DNA of 64,000 nt from Polytrichum commune. Taxonomy: Eukaryota; Streptophyta; Polytrichopsida; Polytrichales; Polytrichaceae. The notes beneath the pieces are model-generated. The model saw only the letters and a program-made list of their open reading frames with translations. It had not been told where the DNA came from and did not search any database. The first letter of the stretch is position 1. Each line of letters starts with the position of its first letter. The translations under genes were made by a program, and so were the position numbers. The DNA is taken from NCBI GenBank assembly GCA_950295325.1, contig OX485803.1:55567554-55631553 (forward strand), written 5' to 3'. This document shows, one piece after another, positions 12,701 through 23,169 of this stretch.

Positions 12701-13609
12701 AGACCCATCTACCACCTTACCTTTAAAGTTTAAACCAAAGTGTCAACACAATGAGTGAGTGCGGGGTGGGTCAGGTCATTCTCGGGCTGGCGCATTTTTT
12801 TTTTTCCCTTTCTTTCTTTCTTTCTTTTCTTTTCTTTCCATGAGCCTTTAATCGAGCCACACCGACCAGTTACTATTCGTCGTACATTGACTTATTAACA
12901 CCCCAGGATGAACATTGAGGGGGTCAGTCGGAGCGAGAGTACGAATCCAAGCACAAGTAATAAACGGTTGTTCATCCATCCATCCATAACTCCAATGTGT
13001 GTGCCTTGTTTTCATCCGCACGGACGTACCATAGGAGTGGTTGACGTTTCTGGTTTGGACACAGAATAATTATTGGAACTTTTTCTGAGAGGGGTGCCAC
13101 ATGTCACGCCCAGATTGGCCGGGATCACGTTCAATCCCACGTGGAAACCCCAACGCCCAGACATCATCAGCCCTGCCATGTTCCGAATGCAAAGGAGGAT
13201 GAAAGGGTTTCTCTGCTCCCATAAATACACATCATGGATGATGAGTTATCTGATTGTGCACTCTACAGCAATGAACGGGGAGAACCGACAACTGCACTGA
13301 AATCGTCCTGTTACTGTGGGCCACAATGATTTTTCTATAGCCCACGCTAGTAGAAGAAAAGGGGCGTGGGGGCATAGTAATTGTTTTCTTAGAAAATTAA
13401 CATGAGTGATTATTTTATTTTTGTGTTAGTTTTGTCGTATAACTAATATTCAATGTGTTGATCGGAGATCTTCATGAAGTCTGGGGGAGGGGGGGGGGGA
13501 GGTGGGGGAAAACCCGGGGTCTTGGACCCATATTAAGTGCACCTTGACTAGAAAATCTGTGTGGCCCACGCAGATTATTTCCATGCTAATTTTCCACCCA
13601 CACTAATAG
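12701..13609. other. Intergenic, no gene seen
   Basis: TTTC microsatellite at about 12795-12840. 13090-13230 is more complex, with cacgtgg and cataaata motifs that resemble a promoter, but no gene follows on either strand. Confidence 0.4.
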
Positions 13610-13790
13610 GACTATTTAGTGTCGTTACAGATGAATTGGTTGAGTTTGAGAAGTAACCCATCGAAGTTGAAGACTTTAGGAAAATTACCGATCGTTTTAG
13701 TGGAATCTATGGAATGTACCTCAAACTAATAAAGGAGAACCGAAAGATCACAACGTGTAACCAGTTGGACTTGGAAACACTAGGATGTCA
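13610..13790 (+). repeat. Dispersed repeat B, copy 2
   Basis: Matches 107-300, including gttgagtttgagaagtaacc and agttggacttggaaacacta. It directly abuts a palindromic-end MITE. Confidence 0.65.
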
Positions 13791-14128
13791 TTATGGTAGC
13801 TTTCGGATGGCACTTCTTATGGCTAGGTTTACCAAAATTGTCATGTATGATGGATGAGTTCATCCATTGGCCAAAACCATACCTTCTATTGTCAGCAACT
13901 TGTGATGAGATATTGTCGTGGATGATTCAAATTTGGATGAAACATCACTTGGTAAGTGACAACAATCGCAACACTGTAAATCTATAATCCCCCAGAAATT
14001 TTACAAGGAATAACAAAATAATGTCGGGTTGACATTTAGTGTTGGAGGCACCATACCGTGGTTGACAACCAGTATTGAGCAAGACAGTTAGAACTGGTGA
14101 CACTAAATATCATATTTAGTGTAATGTA
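13770..14128 (-). mobile_element. MITE with palindromic ends, copy 2
   Basis: Same element as 19338-19716 in the opposite orientation. Shared parts include atggatgagttcatcc, the ataatcccccag region, the 'aataatgtcgggtt' region and the end gacactaaatatcatattta. The far end near 13780 is degraded. Confidence 0.65.
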
Positions 14129-14269
14129 GGCACTCAGTCAACAGGCATAATTGCGTCTTTAAGAGCTGATTCATTTGTAAAGACTCGGAAGTGCTCAGTG
14201 TATATACCTCTATTTATAAGCAAGGGCTTCCATGAATAATGTCGAATGGGGGGGGGGAGGGAATTGTGG

Positions 14270-14510
14270 TGAACAGGGAGTGTACCGAGTCTCATCCATC
14301 CAACATTATAAGCTTGACCCCCTATAGGCCGATCCATCTCAAATGACTTGCACTTAAGTTAGACTAAGTCCGGTCTTTGAAACTCCTGCCGGTGTCAGGT
14401 CAACTTAAAAAAACCCACCTCCAGGCTGCATACTATATCAGGGGCTTGTATGTTGGATGAACAATGAGCCTGAGCTAAACGCTCACATGTGATAATCCCT
14501 CCCTCCCTCC
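14270..14510. mobile_element. Short inverted-repeat element, relative of 4090-4330
   Basis: Bounded by catccatccaacattataag and gcttgtatgttggatgaaca, ending in a CTCC microsatellite; the interior matches the 12045-12300 copy inverted. Confidence 0.5.
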
Positions 14511-15311
14511 CTCCCTCTCTTCTGTGGGCCGTGGTCGGGTTTCTTAAACTCTTTTGCTGCTTTTTTATAAGTGATCTGGTCGCTTGCAGGCGAGTCTCAT
14601 CTAGAATTCTGTCACTGTACTTTTCAGGGAATTAACGTCCATCTTTAAAGAGGCTGGGCATTTAAGGTGTGTGCCAGCAGCAGCTTGTGAGAATCTTCAG
14701 TGGGAGTGTTCATGGGCTCCATACGCATGATAAATACTAACGTGTCAGGCAGCGACAGGTTTGTGTAAGCCAATGAAGTGCAGTCGCGGTCTATGATTGG
14801 AGCTACTTGAAAGCAGACTGAATGCAAAGAAGGCAGTAGTAGGCAGGCAAGAGAGAGAGAGAGAGACTGAGTCAGTAAAAACCTAGTTTTATTCAATTAA
14901 AGTGTACAAGCTGACCCTGCTCCGGATCGCTGCTGGCCGGCCCTCTGATGTAAGTAAGAAAGGAAGGAAGTAAGTAAGTAGTAGTTAGTCGAATGGAAAT
15001 CATTCGACTCAGGAATCAAACTAGTGAACTAAGTTAAGTTAGGACGTAACCCCCAAGGGGCCGGGAGGCCCGAGCGGCCCGAGGGGGGTTTACTGGGACA
15101 TAACCATTTGGGTGCCTTCCCCTCTAGGCCCTCCGATCATGAAGATCGACGGCCTAGATCAAGGCCCAAAGGAGGACAAGGATTATGCTCTGGAGGCGGC
15201 TTCCTCGTCCCTGAAATCCTTGAGCGCCACCACGGTGGATGGTTGGAAATGGTTACGAATCGATCCAGAGAAGAAGCAAGCTCGCTCGCTCGGCTCGAAG
15301 AATAATAAATT
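14510..15311. other. Downstream flank and probable 3' UTR of the ZF-HD gene
   Basis: There is no second gene here. The stretch nearest the stop (about 15100-15311) is GC-rich and non-repetitive, as expected for a 3' UTR. A short GA microsatellite lies at about 14850-14866 and GTAA/GGAA runs at about 14955-14985. Short open frames on both strands lack family features. Confidence 0.5.
14888..14893 (-). promoter_or_regulatory. Candidate polyadenylation signal of the ZF-HD gene
   Basis: AATAAA on the minus strand lies about 420 bp past the ZF-HD stop, a normal plant 3' UTR distance. No other AATAAA was seen between it and the stop. Confidence 0.4.
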
Positions 15312-16355
15312 TTAGCCTTCAATTGACGGAGTAGTAGTCGTCTTGCCACCTCCAAGTGTGTTCTTGTTGTTGTGCATCCACACCTTGAGCACATGGCGCT
15401 TCACTCCGACCTCAGCGCAAAACTCGTGCACCGCCGCCTCGTCGTGCTTCTGTATCCTCCACCCGACCTTCTCGGAAAACGCGCACATTCGGTCTTTCTG
15501 CTCCGTCGTGAATTTCGTCCGGAACCTCTTCTTCATGGCCGACGCAGAGGCGGGTGACCCAGTGCCCCCACTCTGCAGGTTTAATCCTCCCGGGCTGCCA
15601 TCGCCCGGGTATTCATCGGAGTGATCGCCGGGAGTCGCACTCATCATGTAAGCAGTGGGTTGTTGATGACCCACCCGACTCATCAGAATTTGGGCCGAGG
15701 ACGGAATAGTGCCAGGCAGAAGCTGATGATGTGGCTTCATCAAAGTTGGAGTCATAGCTCCACCTGGAGACGCAACCTGATGAGCCCCGGCCGATCCTCG
15801 TGACCTATTTGCCTCCTGCAGGCCACTGGCCTTTCGGTGAATTAGGGTCTGGCCGCGGCAGTCCTCACAAGTGGTAAACGATTCTCCTTCCACTTCTCGC
15901 CGGTGGAAGTTCCGGTGGCAGTTGCAAGCCGCGCATTTGAGGGCCTCATCGGTGCCCTCTGCGCCTCCCGGCATGAATTCTCCACACCCGTCAATCGCAT
16001 GTGACCCCGTGTGGGCCGCATGGTTTTTGTTGCATTCCCTGTACCTAATTACGGCTTGCGGAGGCTTCGGCGGCGAATTTTGATGATGTTTTGCGGCCGG
16101 TTCGGCGACTACTAACTGTGGCCGCGGGGTTTCGGACTCCGTTGACGGCGGCTGCATGGTCGGAATAGTAGTAGTAGGAGTAGCGTTGCCGTTAATATTA
16201 GGTCCTCCCAGCCCACTACTTAACAGCTTCTGGTGAAGCTTGTTGGCCAACTCCTCATGAAGGCCCGCAAAGGTCGCGGCGATGGGCATATTAGTGTTTG
16301 GTGGTGGTGGTAAATGATCGGAATTATGAACTTTATGAGAGACCTCCAAATCCAT
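15312..16355 (-). CDS. Zinc-finger homeodomain (ZF-HD) transcription factor, single exon
   Basis: This 347-residue nuclear DNA-binding protein belongs to the plant ZF-HD (ZHD) family. Residues about 102-154 form the ZF-HD dimerisation zinc finger: IRYRECNKNHAA, HAIDGCGEFMPGG, then CAACNCHRNFHRRE, with the expected cysteines and histidines. Residues about 275-335 form the divergent homeodomain: KKRFRTKFTTEQKDRM, FSEKVGWRIQKHDE, then RHVLKVWMHNNKN, the W-M-H-N-N-K recognition helix typical of this family. The N-terminus and linker are rich in proline, serine, threonine and histidine, so probably disordered. ZF-HD genes are commonly intronless, as here. The start MDLEVSHKV is the only upstream Met before the domains, and the frame is open to TAA at 15312. 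Unusual is an extra CEDC pair (residues 163-166) just after the finger. Members act as homo- or heterodimers in development; the target here is unknown. Confidence 0.96.
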   Translation of the reverse strand: MDLEVSHKVHNSDHLPPPPNTNMPIAATFAGLHEELANKLHQKLLSSGLGGPNINGNATPTTTIPTMQPPSTESETPRPQLVVAEPAAKHHQNSPPKPPQAVIRYRECNKNHAAHTGSHAIDGCGEFMPGGAEGTDEALKCAACNCHRNFHRREVEGESFTTCEDCRGQTLIHRKASGLQEANRSRGSAGAHQVASPGGAMTPTLMKPHHQLLPGTIPSSAQILMSRVGHQQPTAYMMSATPGDHSDEYPGDGSPGGLNLQSGGTGSPASASAMKKRFRTKFTTEQKDRMCAFSEKVGWRIQKHDEAAVHEFCAEVGVKRHVLKVWMHNNKNTLGGGKTTTTPSIEG

Positions 16356-16439
16356 ACCCTTGCCCTAGTCCTGCTGCACGTCTATAAGCGCAGCTCCCGA
16401 CACATGTCAAGCCTAATGTTGTTGCGACCAGTCTGCTAA

Positions 16440-16815
16440 TCCGTTGGGCCGAAGAATGTCTCTCAAACTTGTATCTGACAAGACTCTGCATCAGTCTACG
16501 AGCTGATCGGAAACACTGCCAACATGAAAAGAGGTTGAACCACTCTAACTAATTAAGAGCACACGCTCAGATCAAATGCCAAACCCCTATGCAGGCTATA
16601 AGTTCCCAATCAGGCCTCCTTCCAACGCTCCTGTCAGACTGCTTGGTTGGGAATGTCTCTGCAGCTCGTATCTGAGACTCTCCATCAGTCGTCTTTGCGC
16701 CGATGAATCCGCGCAGAAGAGCTTGGACTACTCAGTAATCACTAATTAAGAGAGCATTTGGAAAGCTAATTATAACTCCAATCAGTTCGCCTTCAACGAC
16801 TCATGACGGCGTGTA
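16440..16815. repeat. Diverged tandem duplication upstream of ZF-HD, unit about 200 bp
   Basis: Copy 1 (about 16449-16640) and copy 2 (about 16650-16812) share in order gaatgtctct, ctcatc/catcagtc, actaattaagag and a ttcaacg-type block, with indels. It lies 100-450 bp upstream of the start codon, where cis elements would be expected. Confidence 0.6.
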
Positions 16816-17974
16816 TGACGTTTAGAGATCACAACAAGGCTAATTTGGTCCAGATGTTAAAATAAAAAACCATTTGTACCCAATGCGGCTCTGGATACTA
16901 TATATGATCCACCACCACTAAACTGCTTCTCATCAACACGTACCCCACATTTGGTCTTAATTAAGTACTGCCTGCAACTGCCTGCCAAGACTAACCCTTT
17001 CTTTACTCCTTCCTTCACCTTGGCTTCTAACCAGATGTCAGCAGAACAAAACCTGTAGGGATCAAGCTGCATGTGGGATTCAATATAAGTCTCCTTCACC
17101 TCTGCCTGTGTATAGTACTGAGAAATAAGGTGGCCAAGAAACGAAGACGCAGCCAAAGAGTTCGTTGCCCTGGAAGTCTCGTGAATGCAGCTGACAGACT
17201 TGCAGGCCACAGCCGAGACCGAGGCCGCGACCAAATTACAGCACTTCAAAATACACGAACCCCCGGCTGCTCGTACAAGGAGATCGAAGCGCGCAAAGCA
17301 ACAACAAGCTGTGAGCGCACACTTCTTCTTCCTCCTCCAGCGGAGAATACTTTTAAACCTGATGCTCCTAGCCTGGGGGACTTGACCCTTCACAGTTTGC
17401 AACCATGGAAGCCACCTAAACTGAGAAGAATATGAGTGCCATCAAAACGACTCACCCAGGACCGGTTTATGAATTAAACCCCCAGAGATTACTGGTACCC
17501 CAAACACACACACACACACACAAGCTGCCCTCCCCTAGCAGCTCATCCCCAGAGAACCCCACAGAAACACACACAGGGCTGAGACACAGGATGAGTTAGT
17601 ACTAAATCAGATCCTCCTCACAACTTACACAGACAGGATAAGCTTGGAACAGCTCGCGGACTAGACGAACCAGCTTGTCTATTCATCACCAAAGCTGTGC
17701 AGGCCTGATTCCCTCCATAAAACAGCAGTACTAGGCTTGAAGCTCCGCAGGTCCTAGGCTAAATCCCGCTACTCAGTAGGCTATCTCTGTCTGTCTGCCT
17801 GTCTGTCTGTCTGTCTATCTCTATCTCTATCTATCTAGAGGCTAGAAGGCGTCCTTGGATTCAGTTAGCAGGCTATGGAGGAGGTGCTAGTGCTGTAACC
17901 ACAGTCATTCAAGCTGGGTGATGAGTTAGCCTGGCGCAACACAGCTAGTAGCTCCAACAGGTGACAGAACTCCT

Positions 17975-18062
17975 CTGAACAACAACAACAACAACAACCA
18001 CAACCACAACCACAACAACAACAACGACGACGAGCAGCAGCAGGAGCAGCAGCAAGGGGATG
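17975..18062. repeat. AAC/CAG trinucleotide stretch
   Basis: The plus strand carries AAC repeats with CCACAA variants, then ACG and AGC repeats. On the ZF-HD sense strand it reads GTT/GCT-rich. It is probably upstream leader or promoter sequence. Confidence 0.7.
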
Positions 18063-18479
18063 GTAGAGTAGTCCACAAGTGGGGAGTCTGAGAAGGTTGT
18101 GGAGTGAAGATCGTCCTGGCCCTCCCCCTGGGCAGATCATCAAGGCCCACACTATAGATCTGCGAGAGCATCTCCACCCACACGCCTCCTTTATCCACTG
18201 TATCGTAGTGTATTGCATCCATTGTGGTGTATTTGGGTTTGAGGCGGATAGAGTACGGATGACGACGATGGTGTCTCTTCCCTCACGAGGGGGAAGGTAG
18301 GTAGGTGGGTGGGTGGGTGGGTAGGAGGGTCTTAAACGGTTACTTGTTTCCCCCGACGTCGAGCCCATTTCTCCTTGGATATGAAACGTGCGATCGATTC
18401 CCACAAGATGCTTTGTGAACTCGAAATTAGGGCTGTGGTAGCCGGCTGGCTTTCTCGTGATTTTTGGAGCTTGACATGT

Positions 18480-18700
18480 ATGAAGACGTTATTTATTGGT
18501 GAAGTGATCTTGTTCTCGTGCTCGTTAAATGGACCGGTCCGATTATGTTGACTAGTGAGACTAGAATGGAACTATCCTAATTTGGAGCACGCAGTCCAAT
18601 CGTTATTGAACATGTGTGTTTTCGGTACCTGTTCTTGGAGCCACACCTAAACACATACCCCTCAAATATAGGTGTCCTAATAAGAAATGTAATGGAATAA
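18480..18700 (-). repeat. Dispersed repeat A, inverted copy
   Basis: Contains ttctcgtgctcgttaaatgg, gttcttggagccacacctaa and cctcaaatataggtgtccta. Confidence 0.6.
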
Positions 18701-18955
18701 GGGTGATTGTCGACCTTCTAAGAAAAATGACTGAATAAGGACGCTTCTCTACTTACAATAAAGGTAGAAGTACCCAATTCCAACCACTTTTTCTTTTTTT
18801 CTTTTTTCTTTCGTTGAAGGCGGAAACTCTAAGTTAGTACTTGCTTGAGAATGTATCCAAATAGAATTGTGCTGATTTTTTACAAATAAAAAACATGGAA
18901 AATATGTGGGTGAGAAGACTTCATCATGGGGGCAGGGGGCAGGGCACATCATACC

Positions 18956-19200
18956 TCACACGAACTAAAGTGAGTGTGGATAGGTGTGTGATTTGAGGAT
19001 TTAGTGCACATGCATATTGGACATTCATAAGGGGGAGGTAATGCTTTTCTCTAGCCTGTACAAAAAGTAACCCTATTTAGAATTTCAAAGAAGAGGTAGA
19101 TGCAAAAAAGGTTCCTAAGTTTTTTCATATATTTTTCAAATTTTATTCTAATATAAATAAATATATTTACAATACATACATTAGTTTCATTCATTTAGAT
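18956..19200 (+). repeat. Dispersed repeat, pair with 9030-9250
   Basis: Matches 9030-9250: gtgagtgtggatagg, attcataagggggaggtaat and ctctagcctgtac. Confidence 0.55.
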
Positions 19201-19337
19201 TCTCATTCATCTCTTCATTAGATGATCACTGCCCCCCCCCCCTTATCAGAGATTCTCATCGGTTCATTTCTATTAACATTTGCTTTAGGGTTCAAGGTGT
19301 TTCCAGATGACAAAGCTCTGTAAATTCCGTAACCTTG

Positions 19338-19716
19338 TGGGCACTACACTAAATATGATATTTAGTGTCAACAATTCTAATTGTCTTGTTCATTACTTAT
19401 TGTAAACTGCGGTGTAGTGTTACCAACACTAAATGTTAAACCGACATTATTTGTCATTCCTTGTTAACTGTTTGGGGGATTATAGAATTACAATTATTGT
19501 CATGTACCACGTCATTTTTCCTCCAAATTTCAATCATCCATGACCATATTTCATCACAAGTTGCTGGCAAGAGAAGGTAGGGTTTTGGCCAATGGATGAA
19601 CTCATCCATCATCCATGACAGTATTTGTTCACTTATTCATACAAAGTGTCATCCAAAAACGTACCCTAGTGACATAAAATACCATATGACACTAAAGTAT
19701 CATATTTAGTGTTAGT
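19338..19716 (+). mobile_element. MITE with palindromic ends, copy 1
   Basis: Left end cactacactaaatatgatat then ttagtgtca; the right end is its inverse. The interior includes atggatgaactcatccat. An inverted copy lies at 13770-14128. The CACTA start recalls CACTA (En/Spm) elements but is not proof. Confidence 0.65.
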
Positions 19717-19939
19717 TTGGGCACCAGAGTGAAGCCACGTGGAGCACGACCTTGATAAGCATTGTTGGTGTGGCATATAGGTGTATATTCCCTTAATACC
19801 AAATGTGCTATGAGCAGAGCTCAAAGAAATTTTTTAAGGGTTTGGTAGTGGTCAAAGTAAACTTTTGATGATTGCTTTTGAATTTCATGAACTCGGAAGT
19901 TTCATGAATTGTATTCCTTTTTACAGGAGTTGTGAGGTG

Positions 19940-20257
19940 TCCACTACACTAAATAGGATACTCAGTGTTTGATTATATTTAGTGTTGTTACCACCCTACC
20001 CTGCTCAACACTAAATTTTAATTCCTTGACAATTAATGTTAGATATAATTGTGCCGCTACCTTCCCTACTGCTACCTTCCTTTTTATATCCTTTTTTTTT
20101 TCATATCCTTACTAACACTCAATTCAAACATGTAACTTCCACATGTTATCATAGTTGATTATTAGTGTTTAAGCTTACATTTGATGTAACTTACGTTCAT
20201 AGGGTTATTCATATTTAGTGTATGCTTTCACTAAATACCCTATTTAGTGTAATGTTA
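19940..20257. mobile_element. MITE with palindromic ends, related short copy
   Basis: Ends cactacactaaataggata and its inverse at ccctatttagtgtaatg mark a 318-bp element of the same family with a different interior, 225 bp after copy 1. Confidence 0.5.
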
Positions 20258-20334
20258 TGGAAACTTTGTGTCAACTTTGTTGGCAACTAGCAAATCTCCT
20301 ATAAAGCTTTGGGGGGGGGGGTCTCTTTAACACA

Positions 20335-20880
20335 ATATTCATTAAAATGAGAGTTTTCCAGTGAATTGAGAGTACATAAAGCAAACTATTAATCCAAGAA
20401 TGAAATGAAAACCACTGGAAAGTTGTAGAGTACAAGTGAAAAAATAAGATTTGATTTTCCGCTGTAAATTCCGCCGTCGTTTCCATTAAAATGAGAGTAT
20501 GTTAAGCTGGGAAATCGACTCATTTAGGTCGACTCAACCTAAATTAACAACATATTGTCCTCATGTAGGTCGACTCAACCTAAATTGACTAACATAATTG
20601 TCCTCATTTAGGTCGACTCAACCTAAATTGACAACATAATGTCCTCATTTAGGTCGACTCAACCTAAATTGACAAAATATTGTCCTCATTTAGGTCGACT
20701 CAACCTAAATGAGTTGATTTCCCAGCTTAACATACTCTCATTTTAATGGAAACTACACATCTGAAGTATAATCTAGTATTTATCAACCTAACATGACTTT
20801 TAGGTGTCCAAATGGCCAATATTATATTGAGAGGATCCCACTCTCTCAAAATATTGAATATCGTGTTCTTTGTATTTTTG
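20335..20880 (+). mobile_element. Foldback element with internal minisatellite, copy 1
   Basis: Near-perfect inverted arms (about 20482-20530 and 20705-20752; tttccattaaaatgagagta and so on) enclose five copies of a 41-43 bp unit holding aggtcgactcaacct. Outside lie a further left segment from about 20335 and a right segment ending near caatattttgagag reversed. The same structure occurs inverted at 46472-47075. Confidence 0.75.
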
Positions 20881-22190
20881 GCAACACGTATTATGTATAC
20901 ATACGTTACACAAATTGTAGCTCATAGTCATGTACATATATGAAGGACCTCTAGAGAATATGCAGTATTTGTACTTGTATGATAGTGTCACTAGACTTTA
21001 TGAGATAAGTATTTAATATTGGATGAAATTAGGATGAATAATTTTATCACTGCCTTATCTCATCCATGCATATATGGAAGAGGCATTTTGGTTTTGGAAG
21101 GGGTCATTGAGTTGAGAACGAGGCTACTTCTTGCTTAGGGTTGCAAGAGGAACGGGCCACGTTTCTTTGTGGAGGATGGTCGAAAGGGATGCGAGTGGTT
21201 GATGTAGGTAGTGATTGCAGGCAATAGAATTTAGGTTTGTCACAAACGCCAACAAAAAAGTTCGTGGAAATTGTGAAGGTGCTCAAAACTCCTCCTTTCC
21301 TCATTCATTTTGCGTGTTTTCACAATGCCCCTGCCTCCTTTGGGGTGCTTGTCATGTTAATGGTTTTGTATATTTGATTGTGAAAAAATAAGCATTTATA
21401 GATTAATTCTTCCTTCAAATGAATTGTAGGTTTTGAATAGAGAGCAGAATGCTTGTTTTGTCTCCAAATTAAGTTGTGGTTATCATTAAAGCATGCATGG
21501 TAGAGACTAATTAACAATTGGAATTGGATGGGTCAAGCAATTTTTTTCTATTGTTCAAGATATTTTAAGCTTTGATTGCTATAAGAAGTGCAAGATGTAG
21601 GCAAGGGGAGTCAAGACAATAACACACTTGAAACTAGAATTGTCAAAAAGGTGATAGACCAAAAAGATCAACTCGAGTATTAAGGTTTGGTTTGTTGGGA
21701 GGATTCATAAGCTGTGGAGAAAATTTGGTAATCATTGGGTGGAGTATAGATCCAATTTACTTGATGAACCGTCCATCAAACATAGAGACTGGCGTATGTC
21801 GGTATCAAAAAGGATAACAACAAGTGGACTTACGATCTTATTGATCATTTGATTAAAAAACTTCTAATGATCATTTGATCCTTTGAAACGAAGTCTGCAT
21901 TAATTTCTACAATATATTGTAGACTTAGATGCTTATCAATTACATTTGGGGAATGAAAGAGTCTTCAATGACTTTATGATGTATGCTACGGTTTTGCATT
22001 TTACATATGGTAGGGGTTGACTTTTTTTAAAGTGTATTTGTATATGAATGTAATTTCTTTTAATGTATGCATATTGTCACTTGTATTTTTATCCGTGAAA
22101 TTGTGCGTGTATTGCTTGACCTTACAAAAAAAATAACTTGTATATCTAAGGGGTTTTTGGAGTATGTTGCGATCGCACGTGGTTCTTGGT
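20880..22190 (+). repeat. Split copy of the 40930-41530 repeat
   Basis: 20880-20990 matches about 41000-41105 and 21768-22190 matches 41105-41530 (ggtatcaaaaaggataacaa, gacttagatgcttat, tgaaattgtgcgtgtattg). The middle 780 bp has no counterpart. Short open frames are interrupted by stops. Confidence 0.6.
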
Positions 22191-22601
22191 TTCTAATGAA
22201 AGGTGCACCCCCTGAAGCAACCATGTGTGGCTGGAGGGTTTTTTGGGGGGTAATACCCTTAAAATGTGCCCTTAAAATGTATGTATTCCATGAATATTCC
22301 AAAAATGCAGTGTCTAGAAACATACTCCGATATGAATCTTGGTGATTGTTTCGTAATTTTGAAAACCTTAATTTATGCCTACTAACAATAAACGACACCA
22401 TGTCTTTGAAACGAAACACCTATATGTCTAAGACCAAGGCTAATACTCCTACCCCCTCCCCCCCCCCCCTTCCCCTCCAAGATACAAAGAGGTTGAGCTT
22501 CATCCCCTCGATCCACAACTCCACTCTCCGACCTCTATAGTGGATTTGCTTCAAAATCGGGTTATCTTCTTTGGTAGTAAGTTGTTTTTCTAAGCAGGAA
22601 T

Positions 22602-23168
22602 GCTATCTTGTGAGCGGTGAGCCGTGAGCCGTGAGCAGAAAATTTAACTTTTTATTCTTCAAATTTTTCAATGAAATGTATGATATAGACCCTATGACCA
22701 TTTTTCTCTATTTTTTATTCTCAATTGTGACTATAGAATATTCTTGTCTCGGATCCGAAAGGACCTTGACAAAAAAAATTCATTTTTATTATTATCTGTT
22801 TTCCTTTTTTGAGTTTTCGTGGATAAATACTTAAAATTTTAATTTACATTCTTATCCCTTATTTTATGTTCCCTATTATTTTGGAAGTTTTTTTTCTAAA
22901 TTTTTTTTTTTCGTTTTCTTCCGTTTCTTTTTATGGATGGTTTTTTCAAAAGTTTATAATTTCTTCCACTCCACGGTTATAGGCACCATCCACAGTTAAA
23001 CGTACCATCTACTTTTAGTCATATTTGTAAAGAAACTATACGAAGAGTCCTACTCGGTGTAAGAATTAAGTCAAATATTCTGATTTTTTTTTAAATCAAT
23101 TTTTTTTCAAAAATTTCAAATTTTCTGCTCGCCGCTCGCCTCTCACTGCTCACCGCTCACAAGATAGC
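22602..23168. mobile_element. 567-bp non-autonomous inverted-repeat transposon
   Basis: The ends are inverted repeats of about 40 bp beginning gctatcttgtgagcggtgag and running into tandem gtgagc(c/g) heptamers, then agaaaattt. The interior is A/T-rich and non-coding. The flanks carry a direct repeat of about 18 bp, gttgtttttctaagc(a/g)gg, at about 22580-22597 and 23171-23188. No transposase is present. Confidence 0.75.
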
Positions 23169-23169
23169 G

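Larger units (their letters stand above)
16356..18420 (-). other. Upstream region of the ZF-HD gene (5' UTR and promoter)
   Basis: This 2-kb region is richer in G+C and freer of dispersed repeats than the spacers around it, as expected of a promoter and leader. It holds a diverged tandem duplication (16440-16815), an AC run (about 17503-17521), CTGT/CTAT runs (about 17787-17836), an AAC/CAG stretch (about 17975-18060) and GGTG/GGGT repeats (about 18297-18330). A possible leader acceptor (gtgcag) lies about 22 bp before the ATG. Open frames here are low-complexity. Confidence 0.5.

Noticed and set aside
13090-13260. Promoter-like block with cacgtgg and cataaata
   Set aside because: No coding exon follows on either strand within several kilobases, so a promoter call is not supported.
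16857-17402. 181-codon open frame on the minus strand upstream of ZF-HD
   Set aside because: It shows no domain or family pattern and lies in the leader/promoter region; its cysteine richness follows base composition.
17865-18404. 179-codon open frame on the minus strand
   Set aside because: It is driven by the AAC/CAG repeat read in reverse (CCCC and LLLL runs). No conserved sequence.
20520-20710. Regular 41-43 bp repeats resembling a CRISPR array
   Set aside because: The whole unit is repeated, there are no unique spacers, and the array sits inside a eukaryotic foldback element.
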